DNA from: Xanthocytophaga flava
GTDB lineage: Bacteria; Bacteroidota; Bacteroidia; Cytophagales; 172606-1
Length of the DNA stretch: 64,000 nucleotides
Reading direction: 5' to 3'
Assembly (NCBI GenBank): GCA_030068525.1
Contig: JASJOS010000015.1
Location: 62,001 to 126,000, forward strand
Shown: positions 1 to 9,733 of the stretch, in pieces
Numbering within the stretch: the stretch's first letter is position 1
How the letters are laid out: each line of letters opens with the position of its first letter
Made by a program: the position numbers and the translations under genes
Notes under the pieces: generated by a model
What the model was told of the DNA's origin: nothing
Database searches by the model: none
The model's input: only the letters and a program-made list of their open reading frames with translations

Positions 1-192
1 CCCGTTGCTTCAATTCTAGGGTTGGTTACCTTATATAATCGAACTAACCTTGCTGATGATTTTAACCAGGTTGTTATTAGTCATATTGATACTTCTGCAA
101 AAGAATTAGACCGTATGATACACGAAGTGGCTAATAAGACACAATTGGTATATCAAATGCATGAACAGAGTGGGGAGAAAATAGAATTATAA
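1..192 (+). CDS. C-terminal end of a sensor/PAS-type signalling protein (5' partial)
   Basis: Only the last 63 codons are in the window; the frame is open from base 1 and ends at TAA 190-192. The visible peptide starts with PVASILGLVTLYN and continues with a helical stretch containing SAKELDRMIHEV. This pattern resembles the HisKA-like dimerisation helices that end many Bacteroidota PAS sensor proteins lacking a catalytic ATPase domain. The phosphoacceptor His would lie just upstream and is not visible, so the assignment is inference from pattern. The gene is followed immediately by a strong terminator hairpin shared with the convergent protease gene. Confidence 0.6.
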   Translation, partial: PVASILGLVTLYNRTNLADDFNQVVISHIDTSAKELDRMIHEVANKTQLVYQMHEQSGEKIEL

Positions 193-200
193 ATCAATTA

Positions 201-243
201 AAAAGAGAAAGGTTTTCTACCTTATAAAGCCTTTCTCTTTTTA
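201..243. terminator. Bidirectional intrinsic terminator
   Basis: A perfect 12-bp stem (AAAAGAGAAAGG at 201-212 with CCTTTCTCTTTT at 230-241) encloses a 17-nt loop. It has a T-tract on the plus side and an A-tract at the stem base, so it can terminate in both directions. It sits between the convergent signalling gene ending at 192 and the protease gene ending at 253. Confidence 0.85.
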
Positions 244-252
244 TTTTTCAAG

Positions 253-3200
253 TTAGTTTACAATAATTTTCTTAACCAACTGCTGATTATCTCCTGAAAA
301 AATAATTATATATAAGCCTTTACTAAAGGTGCTGAAATCAAATTGAGATTCATATGGGATATTTATTGTTTCATAGACTTTAGTTCCTGCAGAGTTATAA
401 ATCTGCATTTTTACTTTTTCTATTGTCAATCCAACACTACGAATGATGTTTATAAAAGATGTTGTAGGGTTAGGTGAAACTTTTATGGCATCAGCTAGCT
501 GATTTGTATTGCCAATAACTATCAGCTTTTTAGAAAGAGTATCAGAATTACCTACTGTATTGGTTGCCTGCAAAGAAACTATATATGTACCTTGTTTTGT
601 AAAGGTATGTGCAGGATTTTGTTCTGTGCTAGTTGTACCGTCTCCAAAATCCCATAACCACTTAACTGCATTGCGACTCGAATCTGTGACTTTCAACATC
701 TCATTCAGTGTCAGATCAAGCGTATCTTTATTAATAGAAAAGTTGGCTATATTCGTACGAGTGACTTGAATAGTGTCCGAATACATATCAATACATCCGT
801 TGATATTAGTTGCCTGCAAAGAAACTATATATGTACCTTGTTTTGTAAAGGTATGTGCAGGATTTTGTTCTGTGCTAGTTGTACCGTCTCCAAAATCCCA
901 TAACCACTTAACTGCATTGCGACTCGAATCTGTGACTTTCAACATCTCATTCAGTGTCAGATCAAGTGTGTCTTTATTGATAGAGAATCCTGCGTCAATA
1001 TGTAAGATTTTTATGGTTACAATAACAGGGTCACTCTCTACAATATAGTCGGATGCTGTAACATAAAAGATAGTATCTTTATAGATCCGTCCAAGATTAA
1101 ATGAAGTCCCAACAGCTAACAAGTCAAACTTTGTTGAATATAATCCATACACAGTTCCATTAGATGGCCTTAGTACAACCGAGTCCCCGGCACATATTGA
1201 AACTGGCTGAACTATCGGTTTAGGACTTAAAATTCCAGGGAAAACTTTTATTACCTGAGCAACACTATCCTGGCATCCTTTAGCATTTTCGCTTATTAGG
1301 GTTATTCGATAATCACCTTGTTTTGTATAGGTATGTGCAGGATTTTGTTCTGTGCTGGTTGTACCATCTCCAAAATTCCATAACCATTTCACCGCATCTG
1401 AAGTCATATTGGTAACCTGCAGAACATCCTGATCTGCAATGCCCAATGAATCTTTATTTATTTTAAAACGTGATTCAAATATATTGACACTTACAGCTAC
1501 AGGATCACTTTCATATAATGAATCGGCATTGGTTACAAAGAATGTAGTATCTTGTTCCACATGATCTATTTCCAGTTCGCTTCCTACAGAGAGTGCTTTT
1601 AATGTTCCATCGGCTTGTTTTTGATAAAACTTAAATGTTTGACCAGGTGAGGGTGTAAGCATAACTTTTGTACCCCGACAAGTTGTAACATTGGCGATTA
1701 CAGGTTTAGGACTACGATTGATTTCAATAAATTTAGTTAAGGCAGCATCTGCACTTTTCTGTAAGTCAGCTAAATTACTACCACCTAGTATAGCAAATGC
1801 TACTACGATAGAATCTCCATCCGCCAAATGTTCGATTTTAGCTGCCAGCATATGAGCGATATCATCCGTTGTGGTAGCTGTTTGGGCACGCCCAACCCCA
1901 CCACTGATTGCCTGAAATTTTTCTGTGTTAGAAAATCCATCAAAGACATTTATTCCGGATGTATTGTCAAAAGCATAATAATTAGGCATTTGTTCTGTCA
2001 GCAATCTGATCCCAGCATACGGGAAACTACCTGAAGGATTAAATGCATAACCTAATTTTCTGCCAGAATCCCAACCTGCCTGGTTTTGTTTACGGTTTCC
2101 TATTTCCCAATCTGCAAATAGTCCAGTGTATAGAGAATCCAGCTTACTGCCGCTCTTATTTGTTATTTTATATTCAATAATTACAAACTGATCATTAGGA
2201 GCATCTTTCCAAGCATATGTCTGGTGTTGTATTTCAACTCCAATTCTATTCTCTTTATACCAGTTTTCCTGAATAATACCTCCCGTGAGAATATCTGTTA
2301 ATTTATAGTCCTGAAAGTCTACATTACGAACTGACTCAAAATGTTGATTGGTATTGTATTCGGTTGCTTCATTCCGAATACAATCTGAAACATGGCTTTC
2401 GTCTGTGGCAACGATCAATCCTGCTTCGAATAAAAGTTGTTGATTCTGAACACGGATGCCATTCCCTTTTGCCTGCTGATTGGCGGCAATCCCAGAACTC
2501 CAAAATGAATAGGCATCTGAGAATCCTAATCTCCCATTACTGGTGGTAGTAATTTTGGTTTTATTGATATCTATATCCAGATAATCTGGATTAATGAATG
2601 TTGTCCATGAAAAACTTCTGGTATAAGAAACATCTGTCACTGTTGCTGTAAATGTAACTTCTGTATTAGCAGGTACATCACTACCAATTGTAATCTGGAA
2701 TGGAGATGTATTGGCAATACTGGCTCCAGTGGCTACAGCCCCAAAAGCGATTGTAGGATTAGATATAGTAATATAGGAAGAATTGGATGTCAAGCTGATT
2801 TGAGCATTCGTTAAGGGAGAGGCTATATTTTTGATATTTACAGTCAATTCATTTGTTATACCAGAAAGTAGATAGGGTTGTTTTTTGGCATTTGTATTAC
2901 TAATTCCTGTAAGGGTAATTGCTTTGGTAACAGTAGCTGTCAATGCTTTGTATACATTAAGACGTCCACTACCTAACATCCCGATGTATTCACTATTACC
3001 TGCTAAATTATAAATATCATCTGTAGTGGCAATTAAGCGTTGAGCTACTTCAGTAGCAGATAGTTCAGGATACATAGACCGAACCAGTGCAGCAGCACCT
3101 GCTACTATTGGACTTGAGTAAGACGTACCACTATCATAATTATAAGAATTTCCATCTACAGAACTTACTATATCTTGTCCGGGAGCAGCCAGATCAACTT

Positions 3201-4332
3201 TGTCATTGAATGCTGATCCTCCCTGAGTTCCCCATCGCAGATCACTGGAACCAGTTGCTGCCACAGAAATGACATTGTCATACGAGGCTGGCCACCAGTA
3301 ACGAGATACTTTACTGCCTTCATTTCCAGCAGAAGCACAGATTACTGCATCATGATTAATAGCCGCATAATTAATTACATCTTGCTCTAAGGAAGACGCT
3401 GGACCAACTCTTCCCCAGGATAAGTTAATAACTTTACAGCCCTTTTCTGCCAAATAAACTAAACCTGCATACCCAGCAAAACCACCCGTATAAGGATCAT
3501 AACCCGTTACAGGAATAAATGGGCAGTTTAGGGCTACTCCTGCTATACCCAGACCATTATCTGCTTGTCCTGCTGCACATCCAGCCACTCTTGTACCATG
3601 ATTATTTGCTGCCAGATTAGTGGAATTTTGTATAATATTCCAACCTGCATAATTATCTGTATATCCGTCTTTATCATTATCTATTCCATCAACAGGATCA
3701 GCTGTGTTATAGTGAATCTTGTTTTTTATATCTTCATGTGTTACATCAAAGCCATAATCAATAATCCCAATCAGTACATCCGGACTTCCTTTGTGAATAT
3801 CCCATGCCTCATAGGCTTTTATATTTTTTAATGCATATTGGGCGCCTGTTGTTATTAACGGATCATTTGGAGTATATAGAGGTTGGTAACCTGTATATAG
3901 AGGTTCGGCATATTCTATTGTCGAATCTGATAGTAATGTGTTTATGGCTGACTCCAGATCTTGTTTTTCTGGTAATTCAATCTGATAGATTGTTGAAAGA
4001 TCGACAAATGATTGTCCATTTCGGAGACGAGCTTTTGATGTGCTAGTACTTTGCTGAGTTGGAAAAAACTTTTTGATCTCACTTACTCCTAACTTTTGTA
4101 TTGTGCCATTGGTTTTGGGAGAAGGCTGTATTGTACGACTGTTTGCACTGGTAGTTGATCGTAGTTTTACAACAACTGTATGTGCCGCATAGTCAGTGCG
4201 CTTTAGCGATCTGTCTAATGTGAAATGCCTTGTTTGGGCAAACAGCTGCCCTTGAATAAACCAAAGGCATAGTGTAATCAGTAAAATTTTAGTTTTCACA
4301 GCTGTAGTATTTTGGAACAAATGATTACTCAA
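253..4332 (-). CDS. Secreted subtilisin-like serine protease (S8) with PKD domains and T9SS sorting domain
   Basis: This 1359-residue protein is a predicted secreted peptidase. A signal peptide covers about residues 1-32 (cleavage near LFAQ). The S8 catalytic domain spans about 185-470, with Asp192 (IIDYGFD), His245 (NNHGTRVAG), oxyanion Asn337 (SAGNEG) and Ser404 (SGTSYSSP). The aspartate motif is D-Y-G rather than the usual D-T/S-G. A Fn3-like or propeptide-type middle region follows, then three PKD repeats carrying the WxFGDGTTSTEQNPAHT pattern. The second and third PKD copies are almost identical at DNA level. The C-terminus (SPNPTTSFINI ... GLYIIIF ... KKIIVN) is a type A T9SS sorting domain. 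Expected role: surface-attached or released protein degradation. It is divergently placed from the YbjN gene. Confidence 0.93.
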   Translation of the reverse strand: MSNHLFQNTTAVKTKILLITLCLWFIQGQLFAQTRHFTLDRSLKRTDYAAHTVVVKLRSTTSANSRTIQPSPKTNGTIQKLGVSEIKKFFPTQQSTSTSKARLRNGQSFVDLSTIYQIELPEKQDLESAINTLLSDSTIEYAEPLYTGYQPLYTPNDPLITTGAQYALKNIKAYEAWDIHKGSPDVLIGIIDYGFDVTHEDIKNKIHYNTADPVDGIDNDKDGYTDNYAGWNIIQNSTNLAANNHGTRVAGCAAGQADNGLGIAGVALNCPFIPVTGYDPYTGGFAGYAGLVYLAEKGCKVINLSWGRVGPASSLEQDVINYAAINHDAVICASAGNEGSKVSRYWWPASYDNVISVAATGSSDLRWGTQGGSAFNDKVDLAAPGQDIVSSVDGNSYNYDSGTSYSSPIVAGAAALVRSMYPELSATEVAQRLIATTDDIYNLAGNSEYIGMLGSGRLNVYKALTATVTKAITLTGISNTNAKKQPYLLSGITNELTVNIKNIASPLTNAQISLTSNSSYITISNPTIAFGAVATGASIANTSPFQITIGSDVPANTEVTFTATVTDVSYTRSFSWTTFINPDYLDIDINKTKITTTSNGRLGFSDAYSFWSSGIAANQQAKGNGIRVQNQQLLFEAGLIVATDESHVSDCIRNEATEYNTNQHFESVRNVDFQDYKLTDILTGGIIQENWYKENRIGVEIQHQTYAWKDAPNDQFVIIEYKITNKSGSKLDSLYTGLFADWEIGNRKQNQAGWDSGRKLGYAFNPSGSFPYAGIRLLTEQMPNYYAFDNTSGINVFDGFSNTEKFQAISGGVGRAQTATTTDDIAHMLAAKIEHLADGDSIVVAFAILGGSNLADLQKSADAALTKFIEINRSPKPVIANVTTCRGTKVMLTPSPGQTFKFYQKQADGTLKALSVGSELEIDHVEQDTTFFVTNADSLYESDPVAVSVNIFESRFKINKDSLGIADQDVLQVTNMTSDAVKWLWNFGDGTTSTEQNPAHTYTKQGDYRITLISENAKGCQDSVAQVIKVFPGILSPKPIVQPVSICAGDSVVLRPSNGTVYGLYSTKFDLLAVGTSFNLGRIYKDTIFYVTASDYIVESDPVIVTIKILHIDAGFSINKDTLDLTLNEMLKVTDSSRNAVKWLWDFGDGTTSTEQNPAHTFTKQGTYIVSLQATNINGCIDMYSDTIQVTRTNIANFSINKDTLDLTLNEMLKVTDSSRNAVKWLWDFGDGTTSTEQNPAHTFTKQGTYIVSLQATNTVGNSDTLSKKLIVIGNTNQLADAIKVSPNPTTSFINIIRSVGLTIEKVKMQIYNSAGTKVYETINIPYESQFDFSTFSKGLYIIIFSGDNQQLVKKIIVN
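563..966. repeat. Perfect 158-bp direct repeat inside the protease gene (563-720 and 809-966)
   Basis: Two segments with a 246-bp offset are identical over 158 bases and encode the last two PKD modules. A third, diverged relative lies near 1320-1400. Identity down to silent positions points to recent duplication or gene conversion of the module. Confidence 0.93.
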
Positions 4333-4643
4333 AGCACTATATCAAAAAGGTTTCTCCATTTGAGCTTTGTTCATTACAAAAATACTAGGTTGGAAAGCGC
4401 TTGTGCTGTGCTTTATTTAGAGGAAACATACACTTAACAGGTTCTGCCGTTTATCGTGAACAGCACCTTTACGAGATCCTGTAAGAATATCTGATAAATA
4501 GGTTGTTTTCACACAAAAAGAGACTTAGCCTTACCAGGGATTTTTATGTCTTTATTTGTTTTATTGCATTTCCTGTTAGTAAATTTCCCGCTCTGAAATA
4601 CAAGAATAGAAGAGAGTAACCTGAGAATATATTTTAACTTTTT
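4333..4643. other. Divergent intergenic region without a clear gene
   Basis: This 311-bp region separates the minus-strand protease from the plus-strand YbjN gene and should carry both promoters. I see no convincing full -33/-7 promoter pair, structured RNA or open frame in it. Confidence 0.5.
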
Positions 4644-5084
4644 ATGACTGCACAAATTGAAAAAGTAACAGGAATGATTCATCAGTATGTTGAATCGATT
4701 GGATTAACACAGGAACAGGTTTTTGATTTTGAGAAAAACACATGGCGATGGCGTAAAGGATCTGCCAGTATCGAGGTTTTTATTCAAACTATTCGTTTTG
4801 ATAATGGTGGGAGTAGGGATTACCTACGTATTTTCTCTCCTCTTCTACAAATTCCAGCCAATGACCTGCTTTCTTTTTATCGGCATTTGTTGCAGTTAAA
4901 CGATACAAATCTGGGAGTAAAAATTACCATTATGCCTAATAGTAACTGGGTATATGCTACCTATGAGCGGGATATCCGGGGGATGGACTATCATGAACTG
5001 GCTACCTGTATAGCTGATATGGAGTATTGGGCCGATACACTGGATGATGAGTTGAAAAACGCATTTCCTGACTGGAACAACTGA
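4644..5084 (+). CDS. YbjN-domain protein (type III secretion chaperone-like fold)
   Basis: The 146-residue acidic soluble protein has the length and layout of the YbjN family. It has an alpha/beta N-terminal half, a central LRIFSPLLQIPANDLLSFYRHLL segment and a C-terminal helix with DMEYWADTLDDEL. YbjN proteins resemble type III secretion chaperones in fold and are implicated in stress or signalling, but no biochemical reaction is established. There is no signal peptide or membrane segment. It stands alone, 250 bp before the molybdoenzyme gene. Function here remains unknown; the family call rests on overall pattern. Confidence 0.65.
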   Translation: MTAQIEKVTGMIHQYVESIGLTQEQVFDFEKNTWRWRKGSASIEVFIQTIRFDNGGSRDYLRIFSPLLQIPANDLLSFYRHLLQLNDTNLGVKITIMPNSNWVYATYERDIRGMDYHELATCIADMEYWADTLDDELKNAFPDWNN

Positions 5085-5334
5085 TATGATAAATCTGACA
5101 AAAATGTAACTGCGTTTTATAGTGAAGGTACACTGATCCTTTATAAATATGTATATTTTATGTAATTCTTCTCTATATATATTTATTCATTGACTTTTTA
5201 TTGCGTTCCTATTTAAAATGTTTGGAGTCATAAAGAGTATTCTTATGATTGAGAATATCTGTTAGATTCTCTTTATTAAACTTTTTGTTAGTTGTAAAGG
5301 TTTTAAAAACATAAACACATACCCATACACTATT

Positions 5335-6036
5335 ATGTCAGATGAACAAAGCTCTGAAAAACTGGACCGTATTATAGATGCGCGTATGAAGCTGAAGGCT
5401 CGTTTTGAAGAAAAGATGAAACAGACTCCTTCGGTTTCTGATAATAAACCTCTGGGTAGCGGACCTACTAACAGACATGGTATGCCTCTGGTGCCTGTTG
5501 GGCAGCATGTAACTGAAAAGTGGCCCGTGTTGGATTTGGGATACCAACCCAATATTCCACTAGACAAATGGAGGTTAATTGTAGACGGTGAGGTGGAAAA
5601 TCCTGTAATGCTTACTTGGGATGCATTTATGGCTTTGCCTCAGACAGATGATACCTCTGATTTTCACTGTGTCACTACCTGGTCAAAGTTAGATATGCAC
5701 TGGAAGGGTGTTCGTTTTATGGACTTGGCTGCTTTGGTCCAACCTAAGGAGAGTGCAACACATGTTATGTGTTATGGGTATGATACCTACACTACCAATA
5801 TTTCTTTAGAAGAGGCTTTGAAGCCAGATGTATTACTGGTTCATACTGTAGACGGTAACCCCCTGCCTCTTGAACATGGAGGGCCTGCCCGGGTTATAAC
5901 TCCTCAATTGTATGCATGGAAGGGGTCAAAATGGATTAAACGAATTGAATTTTTATCTGCTAATCGATTGGGATTTTGGGAAGAGCGTGGTTATTCCAAT
6001 ACTGCTTATCCCTGGCGTAATGATAGATATAGCTGA
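5335..6036 (+). CDS. Sulfite oxidase-like molybdopterin oxidoreductase
   Basis: The 233-residue protein matches the oxidoreductase molybdopterin-binding domain of the sulfite oxidase superfamily (YuiH/MsrP-like). Visible landmarks are the opening WRLIVDGEVENPVMLTWDAF, the Mo-ligand cysteine in DFHCVTTWSKLD, and GGPARVITPQLYAWKGSKWIKRIEF, which is typical of the cofactor-binding half. No signal peptide or Tat motif is present and the C-terminal dimerisation domain of true sulfite oxidases is absent, so it is the short cytoplasmic-looking type. Substrate cannot be deduced. The first about 60 residues are charged and variable. A strong terminator follows the stop codon. Confidence 0.88.
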   Translation: MSDEQSSEKLDRIIDARMKLKARFEEKMKQTPSVSDNKPLGSGPTNRHGMPLVPVGQHVTEKWPVLDLGYQPNIPLDKWRLIVDGEVENPVMLTWDAFMALPQTDDTSDFHCVTTWSKLDMHWKGVRFMDLAALVQPKESATHVMCYGYDTYTTNISLEEALKPDVLLVHTVDGNPLPLEHGGPARVITPQLYAWKGSKWIKRIEFLSANRLGFWEERGYSNTAYPWRNDRYS

Positions 6037-6040
6037 TTAC

Positions 6041-6087
6041 TAAAATAAAAATACCTCAAAGAGATCCTTTGAGGTATTTTTATTTTA
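6041..6087. terminator. Strong intrinsic terminator
   Basis: A long stem pairs TAAAATAAAAATACCTCAAA with its complement ending TTTTTATTTTA, around a short loop near 6061-6067. It is AT-rich on both flanks, so it can serve both the oxidoreductase gene and the convergent repeat-protein gene that ends at 6143. Confidence 0.85.
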
Positions 6088-6142
6088 GTTGAGTTTGTTC
6101 AGGAGACTTCTTGGAAAGATTACTAATTTGATCAAAGAAAAG

Positions 6143-8035
6143 CTAAAAAGCATAACCTAGCATAATACCTAATCGCAAAGTCAACAGAAGTTTAGATTTA
6201 GGCACATTCTTAAAAATAGTATCCCATTCAGGTTTATTACTCCATTGAGGATTATAATGGCGATAGGCGATACCTAGTCCTGCAAATCCATCTAATGTAA
6301 AACGATTACCTTTGTTCTTCTTATTTGTTCGGCTTGGATCTTGTAAAAAACGATCTCCAACCATAAAGCTATACTCATATCGGTTTTCATCTGCCTGAAT
6401 AACGAGATAAGAAGAATTTATATCCTGAACATTGGCTTGATGGTTAATACCTGAAAACCGAATTTCATGAGCTATATATAGCATACCAAGGTTGCCATCT
6501 GGTTGATAGAATTTTTGTTTAATGCCTATAGAAAATCCTCTGGAATATTCTACATTATCTGCAATATTATCATTGCTGGTAAAAAAAGGGTTTCTGTAAA
6601 TAGTGGCTGTAAATTCATATCCAAGACGTTCGTGCATATAATATTCAAATGACAAAGGTAAACTTGGATTTGACTGCCAGAACATAGCCAACGGATTAAT
6701 ACCAACAATAAAGGCACGATACTCATTCGGCTTTGAGATAAAATGCCAGTTGTGTTTTTTAGGAAGTCTTAAAGAAGGTTTATTGTAAGGCTGATTTACA
6801 CGTGTTATTGTATCCGTAATGATTACAGAATCAGTTGGGTTAATACTGGCAACTGGTATTTCATTTTCATAAAATGCCTCATAGTAGCCAGCAACACCTC
6901 CATCAGGTTTGTATAATGTCCAGAGTCCTACACGTTTGTCATTTTCGAGATGACCCTCCATACGGGGCTTTCCATCTTTATAGATACCCTTATATAATCC
7001 TTTGCCATCAACAAAGACACAATGGCCTTCCAACGTTCCATCATCTTCATAAAAATACTGCCATTCACCTTCATATAAACCATTCCGAATAGAACCTTTG
7101 GCTTTTAATTTGCCATTTTCATGGTATTCTATATAATTACCATCTTGTTGTGTATGATTTAAAGCTCCACGTGTGGTTCCATTTGCATAAAAAAGATTCC
7201 AGATTCCCTCTTCTTTTCCTCCGGATTTTTTTCCTTCTGCGGCTATTGCTCCATTGGGATGATAATACTTCCATTTTCCTTCCTGTATTCCATCCTTGTA
7301 TTCTCCTTCCTGAATTAATTTTTCATTTTCATCATAAAAATGCCACAATCCTTCTCGTACCCCCTCTTTTTCTGGACCCTTAGCTTTTAGTTTTCCATTT
7401 TCATAATAGTAACTCCATAGGCTGTCACTTTTTCCATTGGTAAGTAATCCCTGCATACGAATATTTCCAGAAGCATAAAATTCCCGGTACCAGCCATTAT
7501 CGTTATTTAGTGTCGCTTCAGCTTTCTTTTTGCCATCCTCATAGAAATATTCCCACAATCCTTCTTTTTGATCATTGATATATGTACCGCGATTTTTCAG
7601 TGCCCCACTTTCATAATAATAACTCCATTGGTTGGTACGAATCTCATTTTGAAGGGTGCCTTCCATCTGAAGATTGCCATTTTCGTAATAGTAACTCCAT
7701 ATACCGTTTTTCCTGGAATTCTGCCAATTGCCTTTTATTTTTAGTTTACCGTTTTCATAATAATAGGTCCAGTTTCCATCAGGAACTCCTTTCTTATAAG
7801 TCCCTCTGGATCGTACTTTCCCATTTGCATAGTAATTTTCGTACGGACCTTGTAAATAAGGAGGCTTGGTGTTGGAAATAGTATATTTCTCTTTTACATG
7901 TTCCTTACCTTTATCATAATAGGTAATTACCTGTTTGGTCTGAGCTTTCAGGACAGGGCATAAGAATAACATGAGCCATATACTTACAATGGCTAAAAGT
8001 GTACTATTTACCGTTTGAGAATCGGTAATAATCAT
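6143..8035 (-). CDS. YwqK/MORN-like repeat protein with C-terminal putative beta-barrel
   Basis: The 630-residue protein has an N-terminal signal peptide (hydrophobic to about residue 31, ending LKAQ). Residues about 40-400 contain roughly fourteen tandem repeats of the form GxWxYYYENGKLKxKG, the YwqK family antitoxin/MORN-like pattern. After a TDTITR-containing linker, residues about 430-630 lack repeats and look like amphipathic beta strands ending in LRLGIMLGYAF. An aromatic C-terminus of this kind is typical of outer-membrane barrels. The antitoxin label of the family is historical, and no toxin partner is adjacent. Likely a surface or periplasmic structural protein; function unknown. Confidence 0.75.
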   Translation of the reverse strand: MIITDSQTVNSTLLAIVSIWLMLFLCPVLKAQTKQVITYYDKGKEHVKEKYTISNTKPPYLQGPYENYYANGKVRSRGTYKKGVPDGNWTYYYENGKLKIKGNWQNSRKNGIWSYYYENGNLQMEGTLQNEIRTNQWSYYYESGALKNRGTYINDQKEGLWEYFYEDGKKKAEATLNNDNGWYREFYASGNIRMQGLLTNGKSDSLWSYYYENGKLKAKGPEKEGVREGLWHFYDENEKLIQEGEYKDGIQEGKWKYYHPNGAIAAEGKKSGGKEEGIWNLFYANGTTRGALNHTQQDGNYIEYHENGKLKAKGSIRNGLYEGEWQYFYEDDGTLEGHCVFVDGKGLYKGIYKDGKPRMEGHLENDKRVGLWTLYKPDGGVAGYYEAFYENEIPVASINPTDSVIITDTITRVNQPYNKPSLRLPKKHNWHFISKPNEYRAFIVGINPLAMFWQSNPSLPLSFEYYMHERLGYEFTATIYRNPFFTSNDNIADNVEYSRGFSIGIKQKFYQPDGNLGMLYIAHEIRFSGINHQANVQDINSSYLVIQADENRYEYSFMVGDRFLQDPSRTNKKNKGNRFTLDGFAGLGIAYRHYNPQWSNKPEWDTIFKNVPKSKLLLTLRLGIMLGYAF

Positions 8036-8112
8036 CTGCTCAAAATAAAAATTGCTGATTCTCCAGTTTAAGTTGTTTGTCTGGAGGATTTCTAAAATTA
8101 AAAAATAGGCTA

Positions 8113-9093
8113 TTAAATAGTTTGAATAACCTCATCTACCCAACTCTTGCCCCATTCAATTTTTTCTTCTTCCGACCACAGTTCTGGGTAGAAAATACGT
8201 TTTTGGAAGCGTGGAGGAAGGTATTGTTGCCAGTTGGTTCCGCCAGTTGCTGCAATTACTTTTTGATCCCTATGAAGATAACGGGCTGCTGATTTATAAT
8301 GTGCCAGTGGCCAGTTTACATTTGCCAGTGCATCAAATCTGCGTAAAGCACTAATTAATTCCAGATTTTCACCTTGTTCTAATGTAAGCTTTCTATAACG
8401 CATCCAGAGATTTTTACTTTCATACTCTTCAGCTAATTTGATTAATGCTTCTGCATATTTTTTCTCAAATTGCTTAAGCGTTAGTGTCTTTTGCTTGGTT
8501 GCTAATTCTGTAGCTCCCATTTTCCAATATAAATGCTCATAAAGCTCGGCAATTGTAGAGTCAGAAGGAAGTTGATGACGTTGCTCAATTTCGACCAGAT
8601 TGCGAAATCGTGTTGCCCCAATCTCTATCATCCGGTATTGTACAGACTGAAATCCGCTTGCAGGAAGCAGAGACATTCGATATTGTAAAAACTGAGACTT
8701 ATCCATTCCTTCAATCATTACATCAAAGGATTGCACCAGAATCTCAAAGTAACGGCATATTCGTTTTATTCTTTCAGTAAAGAACGCTATTGTTAGTGAT
8801 TCGTTATTGGCAATTTGCTGGATCTCCCATAACACCAATTTAAAATATAGTTCAGTAGATTGGTGAAACGTAATGAATATCATCTCATCAGGAAAATCTG
8901 TTCTGGGATTTTGCAGAGATAACAACGTATCCAGATGGATATAATCCCAGTAAGTCAGATAATCTGCATATAGCAGACCTTGCAGATAGGAAGGCATATC
9001 CTGACCCATTGCTGCATATTTTTCTTCTAGGGCTTTTAAAAGTTCGTCAACCTTTTGTTGTGAATTTGTTGAGTTCTGCTCCATATGACTCAT
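8113..9093 (-). CDS. kynA: Tryptophan 2,3-dioxygenase
   Basis: The 326-residue protein matches tryptophan 2,3-dioxygenase, the heme enzyme that opens the indole ring of L-tryptophan to N-formylkynurenine in the kynurenine pathway. The signature is visible near residues 45-95: YADYLTYWDYIHLDTLL followed by FITFHQSTELYFKLVLWEI. The family's substrate-pocket His lies in FHQSTEL and the aromatic YxxYLxLD-type helix precedes it. Length agrees with the bacterial family. An alternative start three codons in (MEQN) is equally plausible. No other kynurenine-pathway gene is adjacent. Confidence 0.92.
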   Translation of the reverse strand: MSHMEQNSTNSQQKVDELLKALEEKYAAMGQDMPSYLQGLLYADYLTYWDYIHLDTLLSLQNPRTDFPDEMIFITFHQSTELYFKLVLWEIQQIANNESLTIAFFTERIKRICRYFEILVQSFDVMIEGMDKSQFLQYRMSLLPASGFQSVQYRMIEIGATRFRNLVEIEQRHQLPSDSTIAELYEHLYWKMGATELATKQKTLTLKQFEKKYAEALIKLAEEYESKNLWMRYRKLTLEQGENLELISALRRFDALANVNWPLAHYKSAARYLHRDQKVIAATGGTNWQQYLPPRFQKRIFYPELWSEEEKIEWGKSWVDEVIQTI

Positions 9094-9733
9094 ATATCAA
9101 AGACTATGCAATTCCGAGTATGTTTCTCAGAGTTGGAATAAATGTAAAGTTTTCAAAATTACACAAAATACATTCGATATAATTTTTTTGATCCTATTTA
9201 TTGATTAGTTAGACAATTGTTAGGTTACATATTACTCAGTTATAGATTGTTATATTATGAGGTATTAGTAATAGAATTAGTATACTAATCAACGTAAGAT
9301 ATAGACGAATTGTGTATCTAAGACAAGATTTAGTGAAGTGGGATTATTTTAATAGATTAAAAGGATAATTTGCAAATAAACTCTATCTGATTTGTATTTA
9401 TTGAATTTTATTAAAAATTTCCATTTTTTAAATGTTGAAAAATTATTTTATTATATTGAAATGGTTTTCTTTTATACTTATTTTGACATACTTTGTAATA
9501 TATAAACTATGCTCTGTCTCTGTAACGAGGGTTTAGCAAAAATTTTTGCAAATTCAAATACTTACAATTCAATTGTGACATTGACCCATTTTTTAGCTGT
9601 ACAGGCAGAGCATTTTTTATACTAATTTCCTTCTTCAAAGAAAAACCGGGTATGGACATGGCTTGTGTTTGAGGAGAATGACTACATGTGATAGATACTA
9701 AAATAATACCTGATTCTTTTAAAATAAATTATT
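9094..9733. other. AT-rich divergent intergenic region (640 bp)
   Basis: The gap separates kynA from the STAS-like gene. It has no convincing coding frame. It contains a candidate structured RNA or leader at 9509-9620, listed separately; the rest is AT-rich sequence with no structure I can support. Confidence 0.6.
9509..9620 (+). ncRNA. Candidate structured small RNA or 5' leader
   Basis: The ends pair perfectly: ATGCTCTG (9509-9516) with CAGAGCAT (9606-9613). A second helix follows inside (CTGTA 9520-9524 with TACAG 9600-9604). GGGT at 9529-9532 can pair with ACCC near 9584. Inside are two further palindromes, GCAAAAATTTTTGC and ACAATTCAATTGT. A run of T follows the closing stem, as in an intrinsic terminator. 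Upstream, TTTTGACATACTTTG resembles a promoter core. The arrangement fits a roughly 105-nt RNA with a closing stem and internal hairpins, or a leader of the gene at 9734. It matches no RNA family I recognise. Confidence 0.35.

Noticed and set aside
509-1048. Two plus-strand frames sharing identical peptide segments
   Set aside because: They are shadows of the duplicated PKD modules on the minus strand.
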